A stretch of DNA of 64,000 nucleotides from Austropuccinia psidii (taxonomy: Eukaryota > Basidiomycota > Pucciniomycetes > Pucciniales > Sphaerophragmiaceae), in the NCBI GenBank assembly GCA_023105745.1, contig JALGQZ010000008.1:25185866-25249865 (forward strand), given 5' to 3'. The position numbers and the translations under genes were made by a program. The number at the start of each line of letters is the position of its first letter. Position 1 is the first letter of the stretch. Under the pieces are notes generated by a model that was not told the origin of the DNA, searched no databases, and saw only the letters and a program-made list of their open reading frames with translations. Shown piece after piece: positions 31,759-42,919 of this stretch.

Positions 31759-32451
31759 TTATTTCTTTGGGAAATGAGGTTGTCTCATTCTTTGCTCTTC
31801 CTTGTCCTTGAATTCCATCAAGGTTCTGGCCATTTTAAAAACATTGTCCATAGCATCCTTTTGGATTTTGGGATCCTGTAGCTTGGGGAATATGGTTTCC
31901 TCCAATGCTTTTTCTTGCTCTTCTTCCCTTCTTGGGGAAGTTGGCTGGCTTGGGGCTTGCTGGTAGAAGCTACTGGGGCTTCTTGCTTGGTTGCCTCCCT
32001 CTTTTTGGCGTGGTAATCCTTGATTTTTTTGATTTGAGGTTTGGATGACAGTGGATTCCATCCATTGGAGTATTTCACTATCTCCTCCTCTTTGAGGAAC
32101 TTTTTCAGGATGTGCCAGGAGTTCATCACTCCTTGGTGTATTTGAGGCAGCATTTCCCAATCTTTGTCCTTGTACACTGTGTAATACTGCTTGTACTGGC
32201 TCATGTAGATGTCTATTTGAGCCCTCTGAATGTGATTTGTACCTATTTGAGTTACTAATACTTAGTTCCAATTCAGGCTCAGATATCATGGGCATTTCTG
32301 GGACTTGCCTTTGGGATAAGGCACTTCCTTGTGTGGATTCTGTTCCACTGGGGATATTTCCCTTTCTTTTCCCTTTTGAGGGATCAGTTCTACCTCTGAG
32401 TCCACCCCCATCTGATTGGATGGAGTATTGGGAACCGCTTCTGGTAGTCAT
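31759..32451 (-). CDS. beta1 leader ORF (gag frame x, switched by an indel)
   Basis: 230 codons from ATG 32451. It begins [17 protein letters not shown], matching beta2 TPTRSGSNYSIQSNG and beta3 RSGASYNPSS. About residues 130-190 are the gag-frame version of the overlap. The end, [17 protein letters not shown]...HFPKK, belongs to the y protein, so a small indel near 31860-31900 has swapped the two frames in this copy. It ends immediately before the 1102-codon gag-pol frame. Pro/Ser/Gln-rich, no known domain. A 3' splice site candidate, CTACCAG|AAGCGG, lies within its first codons. Confidence 0.6.
   Translation of the reverse strand: MTTRSGSQYSIQSDGGGLRGRTDPSKGKRKGNIPSGTESTQGSALSQRQVPEMPMISEPELELSISNSNRYKSHSEGSNRHLHEPVQAVLHSVQGQRLGNAASNTPRSDELLAHPEKVPQRGGDSEILQWMESTVIQTSNQKNQGLPRQKEGGNQARSPSSFYQQAPSQPTSPRREEEQEKALEETIFPKLQDPKIQKDAMDNVFKMARTLMEFKDKEEQRMRQPHFPKK
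31818..32204 (-). CDS. beta1 overlapping ORF (frame y)
   Basis: 128 codons, +1 to the leader/gag frame. It starts after DIY with [18 protein letters not shown], then [31 protein letters not shown] and [11 protein letters not shown]. These align with beta2 (WELLPSLWIGTMNSYLQVKN, LLLGWTPM, APQASTS, KPYPQNYRIPK) and beta3 ([39 protein letters not shown]). The final residues here are scrambled by the indel that moves the conserved end into the other frame. Function unknown: a basic protein with a helical N-terminal domain, possibly RNA-binding. A TAG|AC acceptor at 32213/32212 would join it in frame to the leader exon. Confidence 0.6.
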   Translation of the reverse strand: MSQYKQYYTVYKDKDWEMLPQIHQGVMNSWHILKKFLKEEEIVKYSNGWNPLSSKPQIKKIKDYHAKKREATKQEAPVASTSKPQASQLPQEGKKSKKKHWRKPYSPSYRIPKSKRMLWTMFLKWPEP

Positions 32452-32528
32452 AATTTAAGAAAATAAGAAAAATAAAAGTATTTCAGAATAAAAATTCTTT
32501 TTATGGCAATTATAAAAGAGGTGCTCAC

Positions 32529-32678
32529 CTTCAGAGTCTTGAATGGTGGGTCCTGGAATGTCTAATTTCTTAGCTTTCTTTCTTTTGGTGATAACTGGTG
32601 TTGGAGAACTTTGACAAGTTTCTTCCACCAATCTCTCAACAGTAGTTTGGTTGTCTTCTGTTGGGTTATCTTCAAACA
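32529..32678 (-). other. beta1 leader coding exon
   Basis: 150 nt between an acceptor CTTTTTTAG|TGTTTG and a donor GAAG|GTGAGC. It is open in one frame only (FEDNPTEDNQTTVERLVEE, then IPGPTIQDSE). Beta2 (51066-51182) and beta3 (55072-55268) have exon-like segments with the same TAG|TGTYT acceptor in the same place. The intron to the next ORF would be 88 nt (32528-32441). Suggests the gag transcript is spliced at its 5' end. Confidence 0.5.
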
Positions 32679-32759
32679 CTAAAAAAGACAAATAAATATA
32701 AGTCTTTTTATAAGAAGTGTTATTTTTTGGCAAGATATGGCGATTTTCCACGTAGAAAT

Positions 32760-33180
32760 TGCTTATATATCTTTAAAAAGTTGAAATGAATAAAGAAATA
32801 AATAAAAATGAATAAAAATAACCCTTTTATTGGTTTTTTTTTTTAACTTTTTTAATATTTTTTAATATTTTTTATATTTTTATTTTTAAAGAATAAAATA
32901 AAAAAATGAATATGATTCTTTTACAAAATTAAATTATAAAAAATTATTTTTAATTTATAAATTATCTTTTTTAATCACTAGAGTCACTTAAAGAAAGTTC
33001 TTGCAAGTGTAAGGATGTGAAAAACCACGTGTAAGACAGTACAATTGCTTTCCGAATGCCTCAATAGCTTTTAAAATCAATAAAATATAAAATTATTATA
33101 TAATTTTATGATTATAAATATAATTTATTATTGGATAAACCCAATTAGAACCTTTTTAAAGGTCTTCTAAGTAAATATGA
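32760..33180 (-). other. beta1 untranslated leader
   Basis: AT-rich. One block at about 32995-33065 resembles the beta2 leader at about 51475-51545 (GTGATGTGAAAAAGCCAC-like), so a leader element is conserved. No ORF. Confidence 0.5.
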
Positions 33181-33194
33181 CGGCCAGGCGCCCA
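33181..33194 (-). promoter_or_regulatory. beta1 primer-binding-like site
   Basis: Minus strand TGGGCGCCTGGCCG, two bases inside the 5' LTR. Variant of the G-rich site shared by alpha and beta elements. Confidence 0.55.
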
Positions 33195-33196
33195 AT

Positions 33197-35200
33197 TGTA
33201 AGGTTTGACTATGAAACAATAAGTAAAAATTACTAATTTATTATTTATTGTACTCTGAATGTCCTTATGAATTGAATAAATAAGATTAAAAATATGATAA
33301 TAATAAATAATTATTATTATGGCGTAAAATAATTATATTATTAAACAAATATAATAATATAATATAATAAATAAATATATATTAATATGAAATAATTAAT
33401 ATATTTAAAAAGCTCTTTATTATTGTTACCAACAAATAATAAAGGCATAAAAAATTGCTTTCTATTAATAAAAAACAATTAATAACAATAATATTACTAA
33501 TATTAAAGTTATGAATTAATATAAATACTATTTATATTAATTAAAGAATTATTAAGAGAGTAATAATAGAAAAATTATTATAATAAGAGAAAATAACCTA
33601 CTTTTAACACTTAATATAATAATTTTGAAATATTTTACGCCAAAAAATATAAATACAACCTTTTTAAATTGTATTTACAATAAAAATAAAGAAAATTACA
33701 AATTATTCTGGATTTTTATGTGGAAATGAGTTTTTAGAGAGATTTTTAACAAAAACAATTAAATAAATGATTTAATCACGTCAAAATGGATTATTATAAT
33801 AAGGTGGACTTTGGTCTTTAATGATATAATAGTTTTATATATAAAGAATAAAGAAATTACCTTTGATTTAAATGATTTAATGTTTTTGATGCGTCTGAGG
33901 GGAAAATAGAGTAAAAAGAGCTCTATATATAGTAAATACCTCCCTCCTAGAGTCCAACAGGCTTCTAGTAGACGTGTACTGATCATATCCATTGGAATTG
34001 ATCAATATTTTAAGGTTTGGAGATGATTACATCATTATCAAACCATATTACATCATTATTACACCATTATTTAGAGTTATCACTATAACTCTAAAGTTGA
34101 TGACATCAGAGGCTTGGCAGAACCCCAAAATTCGTTGATTTTATTAGTTTTAATCATAAACTAATAGTATTCACCAATTTTATCACTCTTAAGACTGTTA
34201 AACTTAAATTAAGGTTACTGTGAGTGATCATAACTGCTCAAATTAAGCTCAAACTTCAATCCTCAATAACGTTTAAGATTTACACGCTACAGCAATTCAG
34301 AGAGTGAATTCTGATAGCCTGGAATAACCTCATTATGCTGCCAAGAGCTTTTCATTACATCATCAAAACTCTAATTTTGATGATTTTTCTTGTAACTCAT
34401 CTTTTCTGTTGAAATTCAATATTTTAAACTTCAAACCTTGATTTCAGGGGGTTATACCCTGAATTTAATAATAAAAATTACATCATTCTTCACGAATGAA
34501 CTAGTAGAATCCAACTGTATACTTTTTTTTAAGTTTGGAACACTTTCACAACAAAGTGGTCAACAGCTCTGTTGATTTTTATCAATATTTCATTATAAGT
34601 TTTAACCTTGTTTATAATTTGTAAAATAAAGTTCATATCTGTATTCTTACAGTAATTATGTGGTAACTTTATATTTGGATCATCATTCTATCATGTATAG
34701 TTTAAGAGATATTAGCTATGATCCTTGAATATATGCGTTGACCAAAAAAGTGCATATATTCAGGTTAATTCCTTAAGTATTAACTTTGGAAATTAGCTTA
34801 TTGATTGTTCTATGTGTGGACGTTTGTGGGGAATCCACTGGTACAATTTATTTCACATGTTGTTTCATTAGTTTCTGAGATAAATAAGGTTTTATGGTTT
34901 TTATAAGGTATTATACCTTATAATTCATTAAGTATTGACTTTACAGATATGCCATAAAAATGGTATATGTGTATTTTACCATGGGGAATCCAATGGTGTA
35001 ATTTATTTTACATGTTGATCCATTGGTTTTAAGTTAAACCAATTTTTGTACCAATTCATGGTATTTTTTGTATATTTAAGTAATTATTTTTAATGTATAA
35101 TTATTCTAAGTACTTTTAATATAATTGTATTAAAGGTATAATTATTCTGAGTCTTTTTTGTGACCTTATTGGGTATGTGGTCATATCTCAAAGGCTCACA
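33197..35200 (-). repeat. beta1 5' LTR (right copy, uninterrupted)
   Basis: 2004 bp, TGTAAGG...GGCTCACA. It holds the empty gamma1 target (aatcacgtcaaaatgg at about 33774-33789). A duplicated patch near 34033-34075 (ACATCATTA) is specific to this copy. Flanked by acaga. Confidence 0.93.
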
Positions 35201-35205
35201 ACAGA

Positions 35206-35666
35206 TGTGGTTTCAAAACCACATCTGAGCCCAATAAAGTGCATAAAGGCTTTTTGGAAACCACAAGCCAGTACTCTGGAGTGAAAAAATCTTCACTTAC
35301 TCTACGTGGATGCTCTAGAGGAACATTCCACCCCATTTTAGGATACAAAGAGGGCTTTTCTCCACCAGAAAAGGTTTCCTCATCCTGCTCTTGAATTCCT
35401 ATGTAGTATAATTGTCCAAAACACTTATAATATTGGAAAATAATCTGGTATACTTCTAATATTAAGTATTGTAGTAGTTATTATTGTAACCCAACAGATA
35501 ATTATTGCACCCAGGTCTTTCAGCAGTGCTCACCACCACTAAAATCCTTTAGTAAATCCCTGAAATACTATTCTGGAAACACTTTTTAATTAATTTTATC
35601 TGTGTCACAGTCACAGTTAGAGTTTTATCTACTATTTCATTTTCTATATCATAGACTCAGCCTTAC
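35206..35666 (+). mobile_element. alpha3 5' LTR, right segment
   Basis: Continues 9806-10760 after the beta1 insertion. It ends ATATCATAGACTCAGCCTTACA in place of the alpha1 terminus ATATCATAGATCCACCCTGACA. Followed by a degenerate PBS-like TGGGGGTATGGCC at 35670. Confidence 0.82.
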
Positions 35667-36290
35667 ATCCTGGGGGTATGGCCATGTTTTTTGACCTTTT
35701 GGACCTTTTTCACACTAAAAGTGAGTTATTCTCTTATATTCTTAACTTCTGGTATTATTGTTTCTCTTTTTTAAGCTTGAAATTATGAACAAAATGATAT
35801 CATATGTATCTTATTAATATTTTTTGAGTGGTATATCATTGTATACCACTGTGCGTTTTCTTATTATTGCTTCTTTCATGTGGTTGATTAGAATTTAATG
35901 ACCATTATACTTATCTTTTGGAATTTTTTGCATATTAAAACACTTAGAGCCATTGATATTGTTCTTTCTTCATTATATAGTACACCTATTTTAGCGTAAA
36001 CCAACAGTATTAGAGGCGTGGTTGGGCATATTGATAGTTTCAATTTCCCATTACATAACCACTTATGAGAGTACACTTGTTAGTTACAAGTTAATCTGTG
36101 AGAAACTGGTACACAAACACTGCACCAGAAATCCAAAAGCTGTATTTTTGATGTGTAATTGATAATTTCAATCACAACATCATGATACAAGGGTATAATG
36201 GAGAAATATATTTCTCAGAGGCCACTCTTAGATGTGCAAACACAACTATAAGGAGTCTTAACTGACATAAGCCCTCTTTTCTTTGATCCA
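35667..36290 (+). other. alpha3 leader, non-coding
   Basis: AT-rich leader from the PBS-like site to the first gag-like ORF. No ORF, repeat or element terminus was seen. Confidence 0.5.
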
Positions 36291-36629
36291 GTGGAAGAAG
36301 CCTTAATACCACTTGAAAACCAGTCACAGGCCAACGCACCAGTGAAACCCTCAGAACCAGAGGGAAGGAAGGGAAAGGGAAAGAGGCACAGTGAAGGCCT
36401 TATCACAGCAAATCAGTGGAAACCCATTGCGACCCAGAGGAATAGAAAACCACAAAACTCTTCCTCAATAAAAGGTAAACCAACCTTAACCACTTGTACA
36501 GGGAAGATTAACATAATTAGCCCAGTTGTAACCTCTAAAGGTAAATTTCCAAAATCAGAAGACAAAGAATTTGTACAAGGCACAGTAAAAGGTAAATACC
36601 CTAAGAAAATAAAGTTTCTGACTTATTGA
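36291..36629 (+). pseudogene. alpha3 gag leader ORF
   Basis: 112 open codons, Lys/Pro/Ser-rich (EGRKGKGKRHSEG, NQWKPIATQRNRKPQ). No known domain. It precedes the overlapping x/y pair and probably formed part of its 5' coding exons; several GT/AG pairs are possible but none is compelling. Confidence 0.4.
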
Positions 36630-37195
36630 AGACACTTATATGTCACCTGTACACCTCAGAAACCTTGGATTCCAAAGGAACCAACCAGCGGACAGAGAAG
36701 GCTTTTCCAGGACCAGTAGACCTGGAAGAAGACACTTTGGACACAGTGGTAGATGGCGAGAAACTGAGGGAAATCATACCCACTCTGCCATTCACTTTCC
36801 AATTCAACAGAAACCTGAAGCCAGAGGACTGGAAGGATATGGATCAAGTTCTTAAGCTCCACAAACTCCCAAAAGATCTTATTCAATGGGGCATGGACAA
36901 CAAGAGGTTCAACCTAGCATCCCACTGGAAAGAACTAGGAGCAAGTTTCCAGAAGATATGTCTCAGAGAGATACCCTTCAAAGACCTTATGAAAATCACC
37001 AAAGGTTGGAACTCCACCACACATTTCAGACTTCTGGAGGAGAGGGAAACCAGGATAAGGGAGAATCAAGCCACTATCCAAGCTATAGAAGAACAGCTGA
37101 ACCAGAAAGAGCCTCTTCTGATTCTTTCAGGCTCACAAGGAGCAGAACAAACCAGCTCTCCAGTGGCCTCACACCATTCAGGCACCAACATATAA
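36626..37195 (+). CDS. alpha3 overlapping ORF (frame y)
   Basis: 189 open codons beginning at TTG, not ATG, so entry by splicing or frameshift is likely. The core (FNRNLKPEDWKDMDQVLKLH, then QWGMDNKRFNLASHWKELG, ICLREIPFKDLMKITKGWN) aligns with alpha1 3438-3812 and resembles the F..I....LM.I..GW pattern of the beta y proteins (VKNFMGPEKTEDLLLGWTP). A helical segment, EERETRIRENQATIQAIEEQ, follows. It is +1 to the frame at 36640-37203. Function unknown. Confidence 0.5.
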   Translation: MKTLICHLYTSETLDSKGTNQRTEKAFPGPVDLEEDTLDTVVDGEKLREIIPTLPFTFQFNRNLKPEDWKDMDQVLKLHKLPKDLIQWGMDNKRFNLASHWKELGASFQKICLREIPFKDLMKITKGWNSTTHFRLLEERETRIRENQATIQAIEEQLNQKEPLLILSGSQGAEQTSSPVASHHSGTNI

Positions 37196-37203
37196 GTGGC
37201 TAA
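36640..37203 (+). pseudogene. alpha3 gag-frame x segment
   Basis: Open pieces 36640-36855 and 36886-37203 share one frame. They match the alpha1 337-codon ORF: FPEDMSQRDTLQRPYE against YSEDFPQRDILQRTYY, and LSSGLTPFRHQ against LPSGFKPLRHQ. One stop interrupts it here. Overlaps frame y. Confidence 0.5.
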
Positions 37204-38555
37204 GAGTCACCATTCTTCACAATCCCAGGTAGGTTTCAGGAGAAGAAAAGGATAAAAGGGCAAAAACAAGACCTCTTTTAAACAAAGGCAGCAAGAGTCA
37301 GACCCAATGTTCCTGAAGCTGTTGGACTTGGTGAAATAAGTACAAAAGAGCCAGAAATAGCTGTAAATACTTCTAGAATCAGTAGACCCGCTAATAGAAA
37401 TATTTCCCCCACTCAGACAGAACATAATGTTGTTACACCTGAGAGTTACCTAAACATTGATAAGAAATTTTCAGCACAAACTCAAGAACAACTTTATGAT
37501 TTCAAGAAAATGAATAAAAGATTGCAAAGAAATGCAATCTTACAAGAGGCTACAATTGAAGCCCTCCAAGAGGGCTGTGCTCAATTGAGCAAAGCCTCTG
37601 AAGAAACCAAAAAAGACAGAATCAAATCTTTGAAGAGCAAAACCACTGAAAATGGGACAGGGATTGTCTGGATCAGGACATAAACAAATTTTTTAATGTC
37701 TACCAAAAGATGAAGACCCAACCAAAAAGCCATGCTCTGGATGATCCTTACCACCAAGAAGAAATCAAACCAGATGCCTCATTGGGGAGTAAGGCAAGAT
37801 CTACATCTCAATACCAAGATTGAGATAATATGACTTATTCATACAAAGGAGAATTAAAACAGATTCAAGAGGCCTAAAGCTGCCCCAAATTCTCCGGCTC
37901 AGGGGAATATGATCACATGGAGCTCATTGATTATATTGATAGACTCTCCATTTATGTAACAACAATACCAAACTACTTGATTACTGCTAGACTTAATAAA
38001 GCATTAAAAGGTCATGCTAGTATATGGTACATAGATATGAAGGAAATCCATGGCAGAAGAAACTGGAAAAGGTGAAAGATTCAGATTCTCCAAAAGTACA
38101 GCAATGGTACTTGGATATGGCAAAAGACCATTTCATTTGCAAGTGACAAGTACTCTGTGGAGAAAGATGCATATGAGTGGTGTCTTAGACAGTAAAAAAT
38201 ACCTAAAGCCATTGATCCTCAAATGAATATTCAGATGAGGGATCACAAACTCCTGACACAAATGCCAGGGGAACAAGAGCATGCAGTAAAATGCAGATGC
38301 AACCAAAGCTGCACTCTAGATGACATTGCAAACGGCTTACAAGATGTAAGGATAAGAAACAATATAGGGAAGAATTCCCCATTTAGAAGCAGTAGTTTAA
38401 AAGAGGAGCAACCTTTCAGGGTGGAATTCAAAAACAAACCAAAAGAAAAAATGGCAGAAGTGACCAAGAAGAAAAATACATGTCACAACTGTGGTTCAAC
38501 ATGCCACTATTCCAATAACTGTCCAAAGTCAAAGAAGAAAGTCTATGCTATTTGA
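37204..38555 (+). pseudogene. alpha3 gag: coiled coil, capsid-like part, zinc knuckle
   Basis: A decayed reading frame with stops and shifts. About 37440-37690 resembles the alpha1 coiled coil (LQRNAILQEATIEALQEG). About 37893-38070 carries FSGSGEYDHMELIDYIDRL, ITARLNKAL and GHASIWYIDMKE. The best preserved part is 38223-38555, containing a CCHC knuckle, CHNCGSTCHYSNNC, at about residues 87-100. That knuckle is missing from alpha1 and alpha2. Role: structural polyprotein remnant. Confidence 0.75.
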
Positions 38556-38790
38556 AAAGTCCCAGAGGAGGAATTCCCAATAGAGGATTTTTAATCAGCA
38601 TCTATGGGTGATGCCATCAGAGAACAATCTGATGATGACCAAGACCCAAGAGAAAAATTTCCAGTGGAGTACCAAGAGGAAACACAAATAGAAATTCAGT
38701 ACATACAGTTAGAAGCAGGAATGCCACAAGATACTGCAAATAAAAACTTCTGTAAACACCCACAAGATACACAAACATTCCTAGTCACAC
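38556..38790 (+). pseudogene. alpha3 gag-protease linker
   Basis: Acidic linker-like sequence (EQSDDDQDPREKFPVEYQEE, EIQYIQLEAG) between the knuckle and the protease, cut at 38790 by the solo gamma LTR. It resembles the position of the acidic linkers in beta gag. Confidence 0.5.
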
Positions 38791-40746
38791 TGTGGTATTC
38801 CATACCATTTTCTTCACCATGCTCAAGCTCATAGTACCCCATAACAGTAGTAAATTCAGCCTACAGGCAGACTTACACTCAAACTTTACACCAAAAGGTC
38901 AATTTTACAGCAAGCTGGATTTAAATGATAAACACATGGCACAGGCACCAAAGGGCAGTGTATGTGCTTCAGTAAATTATTCAATTTCATTATGCATATG
39001 TAAAAATCAAGCTACATATAGTAAACTAGTTACAACAAATAAGGTACCAACCTCTAAATTACACACCCCACCCAGCTTTACACCCCCTTATAGCTACAGG
39101 ACTCATGCAGGTATAAAAGGACACCTGCATGAATTACACAGCAACCTAGCACTCAACATAGAAAAGTTACATGATGCAAAGTTAAAACCCATGGAATTTC
39201 TGCAGTTCATTTACAACACAGCCACAGGAGTACCTTATCTTATATCCACAGTAACCCCACTTGAAACCTTAAAACAGAATCAAAATTATTTACACCACTC
39301 ATAACCTCATGCAAACCAAAGCAAGCTACAACAAGCTGCATGCAGTACACACTTTTAATTAAATCTCAACCACATGACTATGCACAGCATGTGTCAAACT
39401 CAAAAATCACATCATAGTGAAAGAAATTATCACCTGACCTCATTTTAAATTTCAAAAAGAAGAAAAACAACTATTACACCTGCATAAATTAAACAGAGAC
39501 TTCTACCAAGCCTAAAATAGGACATATGGAAAGGAAATACAAAGTCATCATGTGATACTACACCCACCAACAGAATATCATGTGACAGAAAAAAGGCTGT
39601 GCACAAGAAAAATCCTCAGCCAAAATGAACTCACCTCATGCATGCAAGGAAAATACAAGAATATCACATCATAATTATCTCACCAAAATACCATCATGTG
39701 ATGAATTCAGGCTGTGCAGAGAAACAATTATCACCAAACCTTAAATAACCTGACCCATGCAAGAAAGGTCCTCACCAAAAATGGAGTCACATGATGAAAT
39801 AAAGAGGAATTAAAGTGGAAAAAGACAGCTCACATGGAGGGCCCCCTGGGCTCCCAAAAGGTATAAATAGAGGGGCTCTCTCCCCCCAAATTTCAAAATC
39901 CCCCCATGCACCTTATATCCCCTGCACATTATAAGCACAGGAATAAGTCATCCCTCACCTGGGAGGTACTACAGAAAATTATAGTAAATTTACTTTCCCA
40001 GTAGCTAAGCTCAGTGGAAGTATAGTATTAAAGATTACCCACTAGCTAAGCTCAGTAGAATCTTATTATTATTAAAATAAAAAAAATAAAAAATACCCAG
40101 TACCCAAGATTAGGGTTACTACTCTATTGAAATATTTTATCCAGTAAAATTGACACCATTTATCAAGATTTAAAATCAACTTAACCCTTCAAAAAATCCA
40201 ATATCAAATAATCTTACCTCTTAAAATTAACAAATAAAATTTTATCTTATTATCAACAACCCTTAAAAATAACAAACCTTTAAAAAATCATTTTACTCTA
40301 TTATAACTATACCTTAAAAAAATTACCTTTATCAACACCCATAAAATTTTTCTAAACATCTTAAATAGCTCATCTTAACAAGGTTTTATCACCAAGAAGA
40401 AACCACTCACCCTAATTTCACTAAAAAAAACAAAAATTATACAGACAAGTATTTCATTAAAATTTCAAAATTTAACCAAAATCACTAACATTATTTTTCA
40501 TATTATATATTGAATAGGTCTGACCCGAGACTGCTGAATTTTTCTTCTGCAGTTTTAAAGCCACTTACTAATTTATTTTGGTTTGTGAGCTCCAAGGAAG
40601 ATTTTGTTCAGTATTTTAGGAGGGGCAGGCAATACACCCTTGCCACCCTTGGTCACAGGAGTTATTAGAAATTCAAAACTAGTTACCTGTGATTTCCCCC
40701 TCCAGGTACTGCCTCACTTTAATCCCACACAAGAGGAGTTCCCACA
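38791..40746 (+). mobile_element. Solo gamma LTR
   Basis: Begins TGTGGTATTCC and ends GGAGTTCCCACA, the gamma termini in + orientation. Length is 1956 bp. The flanks acac (38787-38790) and acac (40747-40750) form a 4-bp target duplication, as for gamma1. It matches the gamma2 LTR (63063-64000) over its first 940 bases. TATA-like TATAAATA at 39862-39869. No interior is present, so it arose by LTR-LTR recombination. It splits alpha3 gag from protease. Confidence 0.88.
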
Positions 40747-40750
40747 ACAC

Positions 40751-41386
40751 CAACTAAAGGAATGGCATATATACATGTCACAGCCACAAAGCTGACTGTT
40801 TGAATTTACAATGCTCAACACCCATTGATCATTGAAAGTGGTGCACACTTCTCAAGAGTGGCCAGAACTTATATGGATCATCACTTCCCAAATTGGGAGA
40901 AACAACTCTTGCCAAAAAAGCAATGAACCTCATAAGTGCATCAGGGAAGATGACATCCATTTGGAAAATTATTGAATAGGTAATTATACACATAGGAAAG
41001 GTAATATCAGACTCAACCCAGAGTTTGTTGTGCTTGAAGATTCCCACATTCAAGGGCTTTTACTGCGGACAGACTACCAGAGGATGTATGGCATTGATAT
41101 TTACAATAGTAAAAACAGGCATATTACCATTGGTAAAAACAAGGAAAAGAACTTGTCACTTGATATATACCAAATACCTACCCATGGCCCCCTGGAAGAA
41201 CTACTGAATGAACTCAGAGAGGGCCAATTAAGGACTACCCTCACCAGTAAACAGAAACTTAGTTTACTGAAAATTATGAGAAAAAATAGAACAGCATTTG
41301 CCATTGGTGAAGAACCCTTAGGAAAAATCAGAGGCCTTGATATGAAGTTATATATAGATGTTGAAAGCACTATCCACCATTTCTGA
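40751..41386 (+). pseudogene. alpha3 protease and RT N-terminal region
   Basis: A protease remnant at about 40830-40960 reads ESGAHFSRVARTYMD...FPNWE, matching beta2 DSGAFCTCVGKDYLD...YTNWQ, with D to E at the catalytic position. ORF 41030-41386 continues with DYQRMYGIDIYNSKNRHITI (beta1: [21 protein letters not shown]), then EEPLGKIRGLDMKLYIDVE before the RT core. It contains stops and a frame change. Confidence 0.7.
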
Positions 41387-41457
41387 GAAGACCTCCATAC
41401 CCCGCAAGTCTGGAAAATAGGAAGGAAATTAAGAAATAAATCAATGAGCTTCTAGAA

Positions 41458-41999
41458 ATGGATTTCATCAGGAAGATAGGACACAATGAAAGAGTGGAAA
41501 TAACCACTCTTGTCCTTATCACCTGGAATGATGGGAAAACTAGGTTGTATGGGGACTTTAGAGCTCTGAATAACTACAAAAAACCTGACAAGTACCCCAT
41601 ACCAAGGATACCTCATGCCATATACAAGCTGGCAAAAGCCAAATATATAAACAAAAGGGATTGTATGAAAGGCTTCAAGCAGAATGGAGTTAAACCAAAC
41701 TCCATGAAGTTACTCAGAATCATATGCCATACGGGTATATATGAGAACACCAGGATTCCATTTGGCATAAAAAATGCACCAGCCCACTTCCAAAGGATGA
41801 TGGACACAATATTTCAAGAAGAAATATTGGAAGGCTGGATGGTAGTATATATTGATGACATCATTATATGCTCACAGACATGGGAAGACCATTTGCAGTA
41901 CATAGACAGAGTACTAAGTAAATGCACACCCATCAATCTGAAAATTTCACTTAAGAAGTGAAATTTTGGCCAAGAAGAATTACTGGCACTAGGACATAA
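41458..41999 (+). pseudogene. alpha3 reverse transcriptase, truncated
   Basis: 167 open codons with RT motifs: [56 protein letters not shown] and catalytic [14 protein letters not shown]. The helix following (LSKCTPINLKISLKK) runs to a stop, and sequence after it (GQEELLALGHK) is cut by the beta3 LTR at 42002. RNase H and integrase would lie beyond beta3, outside the window. Several core positions are substituted (NKRDCMKG where beta has TSMDALKG, losing the first catalytic Asp region pattern), so it is inactive. Confidence 0.85.
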
Positions 42000-42001
42000 G
42001 T

Positions 42002-42919
42002 TGTGAGCCTTAGAGGTAATTTCATATACCCAAAAGAGCACAAATACAAAAATAACATATTAATATAAATAAAATAAATTTATTTATATTATTAAAATAA
42101 AAATCAAAATATAAATATAAAATTATATTGAAAATAAGAAAATTAATTACAATATAAAAATAAAAATACATTAAATTTTGTGAGTGTAAAATTACATTTA
42201 TACTTGAAAAAATTAAGTAAAAATGAAATTTTAACAAAATTGTGAAAAAATAAATAAATTTGGAAAAAAGTTAAATAAAAATTATTATAACTTTTCATCC
42301 AATAAATAAACATATAAAAATTATTTCACCATTGGATTCCTCATAAAAAATCAGGTGGGGTCACCTCTGAGTGAAATTCTTGTAACTCAACTCTAAATAA
42401 GCTTAAATTAAGTTTTTAGTATTTTCAATACAAAAGTTGAAAATCCTCAAAACTTTAATTTAATTCACACCACATGTGGTGTTAACCATCAAATTTTGTG
42501 TTAAAATTGAGGTGTTGTGTTTAGTTTAGAAGTTATGAGGAATTGAAGTATTTTCAATTGAATTCAATTGAAATGTCAAAAGATGCGTGTGTATTACATA
42601 AGTGAACTTTGATTTACATATGAGGTGTCAATTATTACTGTATTGTACTGTAAAATTGAATTGAATTACATATGTAAATTATAAGTATAATACATGATGA
42701 GGAATTAAAGGAAAAATAAATTGGAAAGATTAAATTTGGGGGGGAAAAGGAACTCCAGCTCTAAGGGGGAGCTAGACCCCCAAAATCCTTGCTGACAGGC
42801 GTGGGATGTCAAAATTCACGCAAAGGTTCATCACTTTTGGCCTGGAATTGGGTTACAGGGTCTGTGGACCCAATTGATGATGAGGGTTTGATACCAACTG
42901 GGGTAGTTTTAGCTGTTGC
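42002..42919 (+). mobile_element. beta3 5' LTR, left segment
   Basis: Begins TGTGAGCCTTAGAGG inside alpha3 RT. It matches beta4 (minus strand) closely. It ends at the beta2 insertion after gttgc and continues at 53935. ORF 42022-42237 and 42789-42998 are chance frames in LTR sequence. Confidence 0.87.

Larger units (their letters stand above)
10761..35200 (-). mobile_element. beta1: chromovirus-like Ty3/Gypsy element (hosts gamma1)
   Basis: Left LTR TGTAAGG...GGCTCACA (10761-11350 plus 25139-26536) and right LTR 33197-35200. The 5-bp target duplication acaga lies at 10756-10760 and 35201-35205. Sense is minus, with the 5' LTR on the right, then PBS-like site, leader exon, overlapping gag frames, gag-protease-RT-RNase H (31756-28448) and, after a one-base deletion, RNase H-integrase-chromodomain (to 26655). 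Removing gamma1 leaves about 10.65 kb. It sits inside the alpha3 LTR. Coding decay is light but enough to prevent a continuous polyprotein. Confidence 0.93.

Noticed and set aside
31740..31765. Slippery CCCAAAG at the end of beta1 frame y as a -1 frameshift site into gag
   Set aside because: The equivalent position in beta2 (TTCCAAAG) and beta3 (TTCCAGAAA) does not keep the heptamer, so it is not a conserved signal.
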